This document shows positions 1 to 9,972 of a stretch of 64,000 bases of DNA, in pieces. The translations under genes were made by a program, and so were the position numbers. The notes below the pieces were generated by a model, which worked only from the letters and a program-made list of their open reading frames with translations, was not told where the DNA came from and ran no database searches. Each line of letters starts with the position of its first letter. The first letter of the stretch is position 1. Origin of the DNA: DATEKX01 sp963726785 (GTDB lineage: Bacteria > Acidobacteriota > Blastocatellia > UBA7656). The stretch spans positions 2,262,078 through 2,326,077 of the forward strand of contig CAVSDJ010000008.1 of assembly GCA_963726785.1 (NCBI GenBank). Direction: 5' to 3'.

Positions 1-385
1 GATGATCGCCTGACAAAACCAGTATCGTATCGCCTTTGTAGTCGTCCAGGTGAAAGAAAGACTGGCGCACGGCATCGGCTGTCCCTTGAAACCAGTCCGA
101 ACTATCGGGCGTGATCTCTGCTGCTATTATCTCGACGAAAGCTTCCGTGAACTGGCTGAAGCGAAACGTGCGCGTGATGTGGCGATTAAGCGACGCGGAA
201 TTGTATTGCGTGAGTATAAAGATGCGGAGCAGATCGGAGTTGATGCAATTTGAAACCGGTATATCAATGAGGCGATACTTGCCGCCCAATGGCACGGCTG
301 GCTTTGCGCGCAACTTTGTTAGAGGATAAAGCCTCTGCCCTGCGCCGCCGCCCAGAATTATAGTCAGTACGTTATCCATGTCCAT
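1..385 (-). CDS. glgC: Glucose-1-phosphate adenylyltransferase, N-terminal part (runs off left edge)
   Basis: The minus strand from the ATG at 385 reads an unbroken frame to the window edge. It begins with the nucleotidyltransferase loop ILGGGAGQRLYPLT, followed by KPAVPLGGKYRLIDIPVSN and GTADAVRQSFF, the signature order of ADP-glucose pyrophosphorylase. The enzyme makes ADP-glucose from ATP and glucose-1-phosphate for glycogen synthesis in the cytoplasm. About 128 of some 420 residues are present. I chose the ATG at 385 over the one at 379 because GGGAGG at 395-400 lies 9 nt upstream of it. The gene diverges from psuG. Family assignment is confident; allosteric type cannot be judged from this part. 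Confidence 0.93.
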   Translation of the reverse strand, partial: MDMDNVLTIILGGGAGQRLYPLTKLRAKPAVPLGGKYRLIDIPVSNCINSDLLRIFILTQYNSASLNRHITRTFRFSQFTEAFVEIIAAEITPDSSDWFQGTADAVRQSFFHLDDYKGDTILVLSGDH

Positions 386-534
386 CTGCACGCGCCTCCC
401 GAAAGAGCGATTTTAATTCTGCGCGAAAAGTATAACTGCCCATCTGAGTTGTGTAAAAGCAGTGGCTACTGATTCATTTGCGCATGTCCGCCAAATCGAA
501 CTATCTTAATCATCCGCGTTAAGAACGCATTGAC

Positions 535-1602
<1,068 letters not shown>

Positions 1603-1698
1603 TGACCTCATTCTTCTTTGACTTGCGCGGCGAGTCAAATATAATCGCTACTCCCACTAAATCAATTTCGCTTTGGCCGAATAATCAGGAGGCTCCCC

Positions 1699-4037
1699 AT
1701 GACCGCGTCCGCAAAACAAATGCCGCTAGACCACTCCGGGTCAACCACTCGCACGAAACCGCGACGACTCTGGCTGCGATTGATACTCGCGTTGGTCGTC
1801 GTGTTGATCGCGGGCTTCGTCGCTTTAGGCGTATGGCCTGCGCCCGCAGAATTCACAGGCGATGAAGGCACAGTCGGAGTAGCAACGGGCGGCGGCGGTC
1901 TCAAAAAAGACTTCCCCGCGATGGTGATACCCGCCGACAACACGACTGCTGATCCTAAGAATGACGAGCGAGTCGCGCTTGGGCGATTGTTGTTTCTTCG
2001 ACCCAATACTATCAGGCGCAAACGACATCTCCTGCGCGACATGCCATCATCCCGATCTGGGTTTCAGCGACGGGCGAGGGCTTTCGATTGGCAAAGGCGC
2101 TAAGGGAGCTTGGGCCGGAGCGCGCGGGCGGCTCAGTCGTCAAACGCGGAGCGCCGACACTGTGGAACGCTACGTTCAATCACATGCAATTCTGGGATGG
2201 CCGCGCGCCTGATCTCGAAGAGCAGGCCAAAGGCCCGATCACGAGCGACATCGAGATGGCCGAAAATCCCGACACGCTTGTGGGCGAGTTGAAAGCTATA
2301 CCGGAATACGCGCAGAAGTTCGATTCTGCGTTCGGCGGCGCGAATGGTTCAGGCATAAACTTCGACAATGTGGTCAAAGCGGTTGCGGCATTCGAGCGGC
2401 GATTGACGGCTAACAACGCGCCGTTTGATCGCTTCGTCGCGGGCGATCAAACGGCGCTCACACAGGAGCAGCTTCGCGGCTTCAACCTGTTTCGCTCAGG
2501 CCGCACGCGCTGCTTTGAGTGTCACGGGATGCCGACTTTCGCTAACCGCGATTTCAAGATCGTTGGCGTGCCCGAAGTTGATCCGAGCAATCCCGATTAC
2601 GGTCGCTTCAATGTGACGAAAGGCGAAGGCAACAAGTACGCTTTCAAAGTGCCGACGCTTCGCAACGTTGTTTTGAATCCGCCCTACATGCACAACGGCA
2701 AATTGAAGACTCTCGAAGAGGTGATTGATTTCTACGCGGCGGGCGGCGGGCCGGGCGTCGGATTCAAAGAGCCGCGCGTTGACGATAAGATTCATTCTTA
2801 CTCGATCACCGCAGAAGAAAAGCAAGACCTGATCGCGTTCATGTTCGCGCTCGTAGACGAATCGAACGCGCCGCAATTCCCTGATCGCGTGCCGTCGGGA
2901 TTGCCCGTAGTGCCTCACATAGAAAACGCTGCTCGCGCGCTCGCCCTGAAACACAACACAGGCTCGCAAAAAGATCAGACGGCTGAGCGTGCGCCGCAAA
3001 CGATAACCGTAAAGGCGGGCGAATCAATTCAAGCTGCGGTCAATAGCGCGCGCGCAGGTGACACGATTGAAGTGATGCCCGGCGTTTATCGTGAAGAAGT
3101 GAAGATTGATTTGGATAACATCACCCTGCGCGGCGTGACAGCGCAGGGTGCGCGCCCGGTGTTTGATGGAGAGAAGAAGCTTTCAGACGGCGTGATTGCG
3201 ACAGGCAGCAATTTTGTGATTGAAAACTTTGACGTAAAACATTACGTCGCAAACGGCGTTGTAGCGCAGCACGCGCGCAACGTCACGTTCCGCGATTTGA
3301 AGATTGATGACACGGGCCTCTACGGAGTCTATCCCGTAAGCTGCACGGGAGTCACAATCGAGCGATGCACGGCTACAGGAATCGCAGACGCCGCGCTCTA
3401 CGTTGGGCAGTCGCGCGACATCGTCGTTCGAGACTCGGAAGCTTATAACAACGTCACAGGCATCGAGATTGAAAATTCGATCAATGCAGTTGTCGAAAAC
3501 AATTATGTGCATGACAACACCGGCGGCATACTGGTCTTCGTGCTTCCGAACAACGTTTCGAAAGTCGGGCGCGATTGCACGGTCAGAAACAATCGAGTGA
3601 TCAACAACAATCACCCGAACTTCGCAAATCCCAACTCCATTGTGTCGAACGTCATGCCCGGTTCAGGCATTCTTGTTATGGCAGCAGACAATACGGAAGT
3701 TACTGGAAACGAGATTCGCGGAAATGACACTTACGGAGTTGCCGTGTTCAGCCTCGAAGTGGCCTTCCCGAAAGGCACGGCTTTCGATGTCGGCCCCACG
3801 CCTGAAAACACTTTCATTCACGGCAACACGTATGCGGACAACGGGCGCAATCCGTCCGAGAAAATGACGAAGGAAGGCATCAAAGGCGCTGACCTGGTGT
3901 GGGACTTGTCGGGCTGGTCGAACAAATGGAAAGAATCGAACGCGACTAGCGCGACACCTGTCTTGAGCGCAAGCTGGCCCACGTTTGCGCGTCGAGCCGA
4001 ATGGCGCGTGTTGCAATTCATGCAGAAATATCTCTGA
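1699..4037 (+). CDS. Secreted di-heme cytochrome c peroxidase fused to a right-handed beta-helix domain (two frame breaks)
   Basis: The start at 1699 has GGAGG upstream and an N-terminal membrane anchor or signal (LWLRLILALVVVLIAGF). Conserved peroxidase sequence then moves through three frames: NDERVALGRLLF to about 1990, FFDPILSGANDISCATCHHP to about 2100, then GAPTLWNATFNHMQFWDGRA onward. Two haem c sites are visible, CATCH at 2033-2047 and CFECH at 2511-2525. PPYMHNGKLKTLEEVIDFY is typical of the MauG/CcpA fold. From about 3000 the protein continues as a pectate-lyase-like beta-helix (ITVKAGESIQAAVNSARAGD, then N-rich repeats such as NNVTGIEIENS). Such proteins reduce peroxide or oxidise substrates in the periplasm; the role of the helix (carbohydrate or surface binding) is inference. 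The aquaporin gene follows after 14 nt. Confidence 0.85.
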
Positions 4038-4051
4038 GTGCGGGGGGATTA

Positions 4052-4939
4052 ATGTCTAAAGCCGCCGTCATATCTGAAACAACAGGACAATCGCAAGCGG
4101 AAGAAAAATCGAGCGCCATATTCACAACGCCGCTGGCCGCTCAATGCATTGCAGAATTTCTGGGAACGTTCATAGTCATACTTGTTGGCGATGGGGCCGT
4201 TGCTGCCGCTGTGTTTACGAACTCGATTGACGGATGGGGAGTCGCCGTGATGTGGGGACTCGCCGTTACGTTCGGCATCTACGTGGCAGGCCCCGTGTCG
4301 GGCGCGCATTTCAACCCTGCCGTCACAATCGCAATGGCTGTCTTTCGTGATTTCCCACGCAGCCGCATAGTTCCTTACATCATCAGTCAAATTGCAGGCG
4401 CGTTCACAGGCGCTGCCTGCGTCTACCTGCTGTGGCAAGGGTTCTGGGCGAGCACGGCTGAAAAGCTCGGCGTCGAGATTGGCGCGGCGGGCAGCCAGAA
4501 ATTGATGGCGGTCTTTTCATGCTTCTACCCAAGCCCCGGCGGCGTAGGCGTAGATGCGAACGCATTCGCGATGGTCACAACGCCGACAGCTTTCTTTGTT
4601 GAAGTTGTGCTTACTATGTTTCTGCTGTTGATGATCTTCGCGCTCACAGAGCAGTCTAATCCCGGCCTTCCGCAAGCGGGGCTTGGCCCCATCTTCATCG
4701 GCCTTACGGTCACAGCCATAGTCGGCATAGGCGGGCCGCTCACGATGGATGCGGTCAATCCTGTGCGCGATTTCGGCCCGCGACTTTTCGCTTACGTGAT
4801 AGGTTTTGGCCGCATAGCTTTTCCAGGCCCGCGCGGCAACGAATGGTGGCTCTACATCATTGCGCCAATAATTGGCGCGCTCATTGGAGCCGCCGTGTAT
4901 CGTTATTTCGTGCGGCGATTTTTGCCGCCTGCTGCGTAA
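4052..4939 (+). CDS. MIP family channel, GlpF-like aquaglyceroporin
   Basis: This 295-residue polytopic inner-membrane channel should pass glycerol, water or small neutral solutes. The first pore loop is SGAHFNPAVTIAMA. The second is DAVNPVRDFGPRLFAY, where the usual NPA is NPV, but the Asp after NPxR that marks glycerol facilitators is kept. Six hydrophobic spans are visible. I chose the ATG at 4052 because a GGGGGGA ribosome site at 4042-4048 precedes it; a longer frame from 4001 overlaps the peroxidase gene. It may be co-transcribed with that gene. Family confident, substrate not. Confidence 0.9.
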   Translation: MSKAAVISETTGQSQAEEKSSAIFTTPLAAQCIAEFLGTFIVILVGDGAVAAAVFTNSIDGWGVAVMWGLAVTFGIYVAGPVSGAHFNPAVTIAMAVFRDFPRSRIVPYIISQIAGAFTGAACVYLLWQGFWASTAEKLGVEIGAAGSQKLMAVFSCFYPSPGGVGVDANAFAMVTTPTAFFVEVVLTMFLLLMIFALTEQSNPGLPQAGLGPIFIGLTVTAIVGIGGPLTMDAVNPVRDFGPRLFAYVIGFGRIAFPGPRGNEWWLYIIAPIIGALIGAAVYRYFVRRFLPPAA

Positions 4940-5051
4940 GATTCATTAACCTGCCGGGGCGGGCGCGACCTTCACTTTTAGGCTAGGGCAATCCGCTTTC
5001 GCGCTGCGCGAGTCATTAGTGGGATTTGCCCGCAGCGCGATATGGTGACGA

Positions 5052-5462
5052 TTACTTGAAGAGTTTGTCGAACGCCGAGCGCGGGTCTTTCTGATTGGAG
5101 GATGCAGCCGTCGTTTCTCGCTCGACGGTCTTGCGCGGCTCGAACAGGGTGCAGGTATTGCCTTCGTCCTTTTTCACTACGCGCTCGGTGATGGGTTTTC
5201 GGCATTGAAAGCGCGCTCCGGGATCGAAACTCACACAGTTTTTGCAGGTGTGCAGGTCGTTATGACACTTCGGGCATTTCGCGTCAACGGGTATGCCGTC
5301 TACATCAATGTTAACCATAGTGCCGCACATCGAGCAGCGAGTGACTTCGCGAAAAGCGGGCATTTTCGGAGAGCGAACATCGCTCTTTTGTTGAACCAAG
5401 CGCGGTCTATGCTCTTGTGGTTCCTCTTGTTGGTAACCGCGCTGCTTATATTTTCTTTCCAT
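5052..5462 (-). CDS. Conserved zinc-ribbon protein, function unknown
   Basis: A 136-residue soluble protein with a charged, Q/R-rich N-terminus (residues 1-35). Its cysteine pairs suggest two zinc sites: CSMC with CPKC (about residues 42-65), then CKNC, FQCRKP and NTCTLF (about 71-105). No signal peptide or membrane span. It stands alone between the aquaporin and the sigma-factor gene, pointing left. Zinc binding is inferred from the spacing. I do not recognise a characterised family; a nucleic-acid or ribosome-associated role would be guesswork. Confidence 0.7.
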   Translation of the reverse strand: MERKYKQRGYQQEEPQEHRPRLVQQKSDVRSPKMPAFREVTRCSMCGTMVNIDVDGIPVDAKCPKCHNDLHTCKNCVSFDPGARFQCRKPITERVVKKDEGNTCTLFEPRKTVERETTAASSNQKDPRSAFDKLFK

Positions 5463-5856
5463 AAAATCTCCTGTTGATAAACGACAGACTGCTATTGTGT
5501 CTGGAGTCTATAAATGGTTAGCCAGTCGTAGAAACAATTCGTCAGCAGCAGTCCGAGAGGTTCTCGGTCTTTGCCATCGAATCAATCAGAACTTGGTTAT
5601 CGGGAGTTCCAAGACCGATAGATGTGACAACTTCCTTATACAACATCCGCCCCATGTAATCAACGGAAATAAGTTTCCGACTTGCAAATATACTTATTTG
5701 CCTGTTATTTCATCATACAGGGTAACGAGAATTAATGGCGTCGCAACGCGCGCTGATTCTTAAGCAAAGCTGCGCGTTTTGTGTTAGCATTAGGTCGCCT
5801 TGAAGTTAAGTTTCAGTGCCAGCGTTTTAGACCGTGACGAGCGCCCAGGTACGGCG
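5463..5856. other. Non-coding gap upstream of the sigma factor
   Basis: This divergent spacer of about 390 bp lies between the zinc-ribbon gene and the sigma-factor gene and presumably holds both promoters. I see no confident promoter pair, RNA or repeat. An 88-codon frame at 5497-5763 has no ribosome site and no recognisable sequence, so I do not call it a gene. Confidence 0.4.
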
Positions 5857-6837
5857 ATGACTGTTGAAGATTTCCAGGTAGCGTTTAGAAAAGAGATAGC
5901 AGAAGTCCTGGCACACATCCAGCAATGTTACAGTGTCAGCGAACTCGACATGGCTGGCGCTCTACACTCGTCCGCAAAAAAATATCTGCCGGATGCGCTG
6001 AGCCAGACAACAAATAATCCTGGCCTTACGCCGGAAGCACGCGAGACAATAACGGAATATTTTTCATCGCTTAACTCTGAAGACCTCTGTCTCGCGGTCG
6101 CGTGCGCGAAAGGCGACGAGTCGGCATGGGAAGATTTTTATAAGGACTATCGCAGCTACCTTGTCAACGTTGCGCGCACGATGACACAGGACGCGGGTGC
6201 GGCTGAGCAGCTTGCCGATTCGACTTTCGCAGAGTTGTACGGCTTGCGCGAATCGGGCGGCGCTCGCGTCAGCAAGTTCTCGTTTTACTCCGGTCGAGGG
6301 TCGCTCAGAGGCTGGCTTCGCGCGGTGGTGTTTCAGCTTTCAGCCGACCAGCATCGCCAGACGAGCCGACTTGTTCAGACCGAAGAACCGGAAGAGATGG
6401 ACAGGCTCGTTCATGCAAGCGAGAATCAAGAGCGAACGCCTGCGCCGGAAGTCTCTTTCGTAAGCGAACGTTATCGTGTGGCCGTCGCAGAGGCTCTGCG
6501 CCACGCCATCTCAGAGCTTGAAGCGCGCGAGCGGTTGTTGCTGGCTTACTATTATTACGATGAGATGACGCTGCGCGAAATAGGACAATTGTTCAATGTC
6601 CACGAGGCGACTATAAGTCGGTGGCTGACGAAAGTGCAAAAACGTATACGCAAGCTGGTGGAAAAGAGTCTTGCGCGCGATCATCACTTCAATCGGCGGG
6701 AAGTGAGCGAAGCCATAGAACTCGCGGCTGAAGAGATGGACATCAACGTGCGCGAATACCTCTTCGAGCCTGCTTCGACCGATAAAGACCGTGATAAAAC
6801 GGCAAAAAGTGCTGAGGGAGCGGTGGCTCCAAGATGA
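5857..6837 (+). CDS. RNA polymerase sigma factor, sigma-70/ECF-like with N-terminal extension
   Basis: The start at 5857 follows AGG at 5847; a TTG 57 nt earlier is possible. After about 95 residues of unknown sequence comes a region-2-like helix set (AVACAKGDESAWEDFYKDY, then ADSTFAELYG and GRGSLRGWLRAVVFQ). A clear region 4 helix-turn-helix follows (LREIGQLFNVHEATISRWLT), where LSAREL-type residues are replaced by LEARERLLLAYYYY. At 326 residues it is longer than a minimal ECF factor because of both tails. The next gene, 62 nt downstream, encodes a zinc-finger membrane protein, the usual anti-sigma arrangement. It directs RNA polymerase to a stress or envelope regulon; which one is unknown. 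Confidence 0.85.
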   Translation: MTVEDFQVAFRKEIAEVLAHIQQCYSVSELDMAGALHSSAKKYLPDALSQTTNNPGLTPEARETITEYFSSLNSEDLCLAVACAKGDESAWEDFYKDYRSYLVNVARTMTQDAGAAEQLADSTFAELYGLRESGGARVSKFSFYSGRGSLRGWLRAVVFQLSADQHRQTSRLVQTEEPEEMDRLVHASENQERTPAPEVSFVSERYRVAVAEALRHAISELEARERLLLAYYYYDEMTLREIGQLFNVHEATISRWLTKVQKRIRKLVEKSLARDHHFNRREVSEAIELAAEEMDINVREYLFEPASTDKDRDKTAKSAEGAVAPR

Positions 6838-6899
6838 CTGAATAATTTACGCAAGCAAGCGTTGCGACAACGTTCTTTTATAGGAGAAGACCCTGAAGG

Positions 6900-8210
6900 A
6901 TGAAGATGTTTTGGAAAACCCAGGATCGCGCAATTGACAAACTGCTAGGCGCACAACGCGCGCGGCAGGGCGACCCCGCACAGATTTGTCGAGAGTTCGA
7001 CCCCGATCTAGCAAACGCATATATCGAGCATAGCCTGACGACGACCGAAACAACGCGCTATGAACAACACCTGTCCGCGTGCGGGCACTGTCGAAAGAAC
7101 GTCGTCGCGCTTGCGCGCATGGCAGCAGCCGATCCGGTCTTTTCTCCCATTGAAGCGAAATCATTCGTGCTTACAGGTGAAGCGCGAACGGGCATCAAGA
7201 GATGGTTTGGTGTGATGAGCGCTCCGCAATGGGCTATGGCCGCCGCCGCCGTTTTAGTGATTGCCATAAGCCTGCCTCTTCTGCTCCCGAGTAGTAGACG
7301 CAATTCATCCGATATACAAGGAGCTTCGACTCAATCTGAGCAGGCTAAAGCGGGTGGCGAACCGCAACGCGCATTCGACGCGCCAGAAGCGCCTGCGTCC
7401 GGGAGTGCCGCCGCCAACACCTCTGCTCAAACCGGACAGCAGCCGGGCAGCAACGCTCAAGCGAAAACTGAAAAAGATCAAGAAAGCCCGGACAAGGATT
7501 TATTAGCCATAGCAAAAGGGCGTGTCGCTGATCAGCCTTCTGCCGGAGCAGGCACAGAAACAACGGCTCCAACTCCTGAACAGCCTCAGCCAGCCGAACC
7601 TAAAGCCGATTCTACGACCGCCGACCAGGGAGTAGCCAAAGCAGCCGAGCAGGCTCCACCTGTTGCCCCGCCTCCTGCGCCTGCTTCTCGACAGGAAGAG
7701 CCGCAGCTTCCGAAGATCAATCCTGATGATGCAAAGAGTCTGGCGCAAGACAAAGATTCAGCTCAGGTAGCACAACTCAAACCAGGCGTGACTGGTGGTG
7801 AAGCGAGCAAGAAAAAAGAAGCAACGATCACAGACGGGGCCAACATTGCTCCGCCTACGAAGCCGTCAAGCTCCGAATCAAGAGAACGCAGCCAGGCACT
7901 GAAGCAAGGTGCGCCCGGAAGCGCCAGATTCCGCGATAGTAGTAACGAAGCCGTTCGATCAACATCCAGTGCTAAGGTGGGAGGAAGAAGGTTCTGGCTG
8001 AGAAATGATGTATGGACAGATAAGGACTACAATCCTAATAAAGAGATGCCGATGGTTACGGTATTCCGCGACAGCGATGTCTATCGCGACCTGCTTTTGA
8101 AGTATCCAGGGATGAAACCTTTTCTGACAGGCTTTGCAGAAACCGCACGCGTCATCTTCGTCTACAAAGGCATGGTCTATAAATTAATACCGCAAGAAGG
8201 CAGCAAGTGA
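6900..8210 (+). CDS. Putative membrane anti-sigma factor with N-terminal zf-HC2 finger and long P/A/Q-rich region
   Basis: Residues 27-64 match the anti-sigma zinc finger (C30, then HxxxCxxC as H57, C61, C64). One transmembrane span follows at about 111-130 (WAMAAAAVLVIAISLPLLLP). Residues 135-355 are low-complexity, rich in P, A, Q, E and K, and probably extended in the periplasm. The last 80 residues form a small folded domain (RRFWLRNDVWTDKDYNPNKE onward). The cytoplasmic finger would hold the sigma factor encoded just upstream, and the outer part would sense a signal. The partnership is inferred from order and domain type. No protease site was identified. Confidence 0.75.
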   Translation: MKMFWKTQDRAIDKLLGAQRARQGDPAQICREFDPDLANAYIEHSLTTTETTRYEQHLSACGHCRKNVVALARMAAADPVFSPIEAKSFVLTGEARTGIKRWFGVMSAPQWAMAAAAVLVIAISLPLLLPSSRRNSSDIQGASTQSEQAKAGGEPQRAFDAPEAPASGSAAANTSAQTGQQPGSNAQAKTEKDQESPDKDLLAIAKGRVADQPSAGAGTETTAPTPEQPQPAEPKADSTTADQGVAKAAEQAPPVAPPPAPASRQEEPQLPKINPDDAKSLAQDKDSAQVAQLKPGVTGGEASKKKEATITDGANIAPPTKPSSSESRERSQALKQGAPGSARFRDSSNEAVRSTSSAKVGGRRFWLRNDVWTDKDYNPNKEMPMVTVFRDSDVYRDLLLKYPGMKPFLTGFAETARVIFVYKGMVYKLIPQEGSK

Positions 8211-8353
8211 TCGTTTGAAAGCCTAGCGCGATGTCCCCTCTCATCCGCGCTAAGCTCAACGCCTCGCGATTGTTTTTATCGCATGGGCGCTGGATTTATT
8301 GGCCGCCATTGAAGTTCTCGCCAAACCTGACTCGATTAAATCTCACAGATTAA

Positions 8354-8398
8354 CTGTAAGGGGTAGAGCGTTACATCTACCCCTTACAGAAAAGATTT
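8354..8398. terminator. Convergent hairpin between the anti-sigma gene and the small protein gene
   Basis: A perfect 13-bp stem (CTGTAAGGGGTAG at 8354-8366 with CTACCCCTTACAG at 8377-8389) has a 10-nt loop and is followed by AAAAGATTTTT. It lies between two genes that end towards each other, so it probably terminates rightward transcription and may serve both directions. Confidence 0.7.
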
Positions 8399-8401
8399 TT
8401 C

Positions 8402-8581
8402 TCAGGATACCATAGTCCAACCGGTAGGGGCTCCATCAACAGGGTCAGCAGGAAATTTCTGCCCTTTTGCGATAAACATAACGATCTGAGTATGCCTGTT
8501 ACATTTGTACGGGCCGCTCGCTGTACAGGTTGCGCCGGTTTGACCTGACCCTGTCATCTTAGTCGCAGTAGTGTCGAACAT
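8402..8581 (-). CDS. Small protein of 59 residues, YjzC-like
   Basis: The minus-strand frame from the ATG at 8581 has a strong ribosome site (GAGGAGG-type, 8-14 nt upstream). It reads MFDTTATKMTGSGQTGATCT to a TGA at 8402-8404. The core TASGPYKCNRHTQIVMFIAK, followed by GQKFP and a terminal TGWTMVS, resembles the small YjzC-type pattern (SGxYrC...H..I....G..FP....W). Two cysteines and one histidine could bind a metal, but this is not certain. It stands alone behind the convergent hairpin. Function unknown. Confidence 0.7.
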   Translation of the reverse strand: MFDTTATKMTGSGQTGATCTASGPYKCNRHTQIVMFIAKGQKFPADPVDGAPTGWTMVS

Positions 8582-8759
8582 ACTAATTCCTCCTCTTAAG
8601 GTTAAAAGTTATTTTTCCACAGTACTGATTATGTAGTCAGTACTAACGAAATCATGCAATATGCCAATCAGCCCTCAACGTCCGCCTGCTTCACAAATAA
8701 TCGCCCGGCGGTTCAGCGCGATGCGACAACATCAGAAACTAAAAGCGATGAATCCCGAT

Positions 8760-9785
8760 TCACTGCCCTTGCAGTTGTAGCATCGGACGCCACCCCCAGG
8801 GAAATAGTTTATTATTGACGTGCAATTCGTCATTCTTCTTCCTCAATACCCTTATGTATTCCAATGAATGCTGAGGCAGATTATGTTTGGAGACGATTTC
8901 ATCACGTTCACGCGAAGTCAAACCTTGTAATTTAGCCTTCTCACCACATTGATCTATACTCTCGGCTACTTTCTTTATAAACTCCAATGCATTCAGGTAC
9001 GGGTCGCTGTTTGGGAGCGATTGAGTCTTCACGTATTTGTCCCACTCCAGATATATATTGTGGGTTTTTTCAAACTCTGCCGCGGTCAATTCGACGCGAA
9101 TAAATACGTTCTCATCTTTTTTGTCTTTCTTTTCCTTGTCCTTATCGCTTTCATCTGTGAGCCGGTTGTAAAGCTCGGCTTCGATTGGCCCAAAGACCGG
9201 CAAAGTATTGCCCTTGTCATCGCTGGTCAGTTGCACGCCAAGCGCTTCGACCTCAGTCTTGCGGCCATCCATCATCGTCCACATTACCAATGCAGGCCCG
9301 CCAGACGGAGCAAGGCCCTTGCGAGCGGCGAAGGTGAGGAAATACAGATGCGTCTGCAACCTTTCCCATCCTGTTTTTTGCCCTGTTGCCTCGTCAAGTG
9401 TGGTGAAGTTATTGTCACCATACTCGACTATCTTCCATATGGTTACGCCTTGTTGGAAAACATCATTTCCACGCGGCGTCACGAACTCAATGCGTTTGGG
9501 CGCAGCAGGCTTGTCCAGCTTATAGCTTAACGCTGTCATCACCTCGAAATCCTGGGGCAGAGTGCCTGAGGAATAAGTTAGCAACGTGACATGCCCCGGC
9601 GACTTTGGCGAAAAGCTAAAAAAGATGGGTGTTGATTCGGTCGTTATATCCGATCTCCAAAGGCCACCAATATTGAAGGGGCAAACCGGTTTAGCAGCCG
9701 GTTTAACATCCGATTGGCTGAAAGCTACACTGCTGGCTGCCAGGAAAATGAACATAAGCAGATAGAGAAAGACGGCTCGTTTCAT
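8760..9785 (-). CDS. Secreted protein of unknown function, paralogue of the next gene
   Basis: 341 residues with a signal peptide (FLYLLMFIFLAASSVAFS). After it comes CPFNIGGLWRSDITTESTPI, a beta-rich middle, a charged lysine/aspartate run (DESDKDKEKKDKKDE) and a C-terminal helical part with SIDQCGEKAKLQGL. The same order of landmarks occurs in the neighbour at 9973-10938: C-x-x-NI-x-G-x-W near the N-terminus, a D-x-P-x-APK strand, and an ESLNQCGEK/ESIDQCGEK motif. The two are therefore tandem duplicates that have diverged strongly. I do not recognise the family. The two conserved cysteines could form a disulfide in the periplasm. Confidence 0.8.
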   Translation of the reverse strand: MKRAVFLYLLMFIFLAASSVAFSQSDVKPAAKPVCPFNIGGLWRSDITTESTPIFFSFSPKSPGHVTLLTYSSGTLPQDFEVMTALSYKLDKPAAPKRIEFVTPRGNDVFQQGVTIWKIVEYGDNNFTTLDEATGQKTGWERLQTHLYFLTFAARKGLAPSGGPALVMWTMMDGRKTEVEALGVQLTSDDKGNTLPVFGPIEAELYNRLTDESDKDKEKKDKKDENVFIRVELTAAEFEKTHNIYLEWDKYVKTQSLPNSDPYLNALEFIKKVAESIDQCGEKAKLQGLTSRERDEIVSKHNLPQHSLEYIRVLRKKNDELHVNNKLFPWGWRPMLQLQGQ

Positions 9786-9972
9786 ATATAGACTCTCCTT
9801 TCCCGCTCGACGATGTCCTCAATAGGAGCAGATGAACAATTAAGGCCATCCACCCTTCTCAAGCTGCCATGTTTAACTCCTAAGCCAACGTAAGGTTCCG
9901 ATGATATGTAATCTTCCTCGCGCTTCCTAAAATAATAGCCCTCGATGACAGCAGCCTTCAGTAAGACTCGAT

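Noticed and set aside
5497..5763. An 88-codon frame upstream of the sigma factor
   Set aside because: No ribosome site or family pattern; fits a promoter region better.
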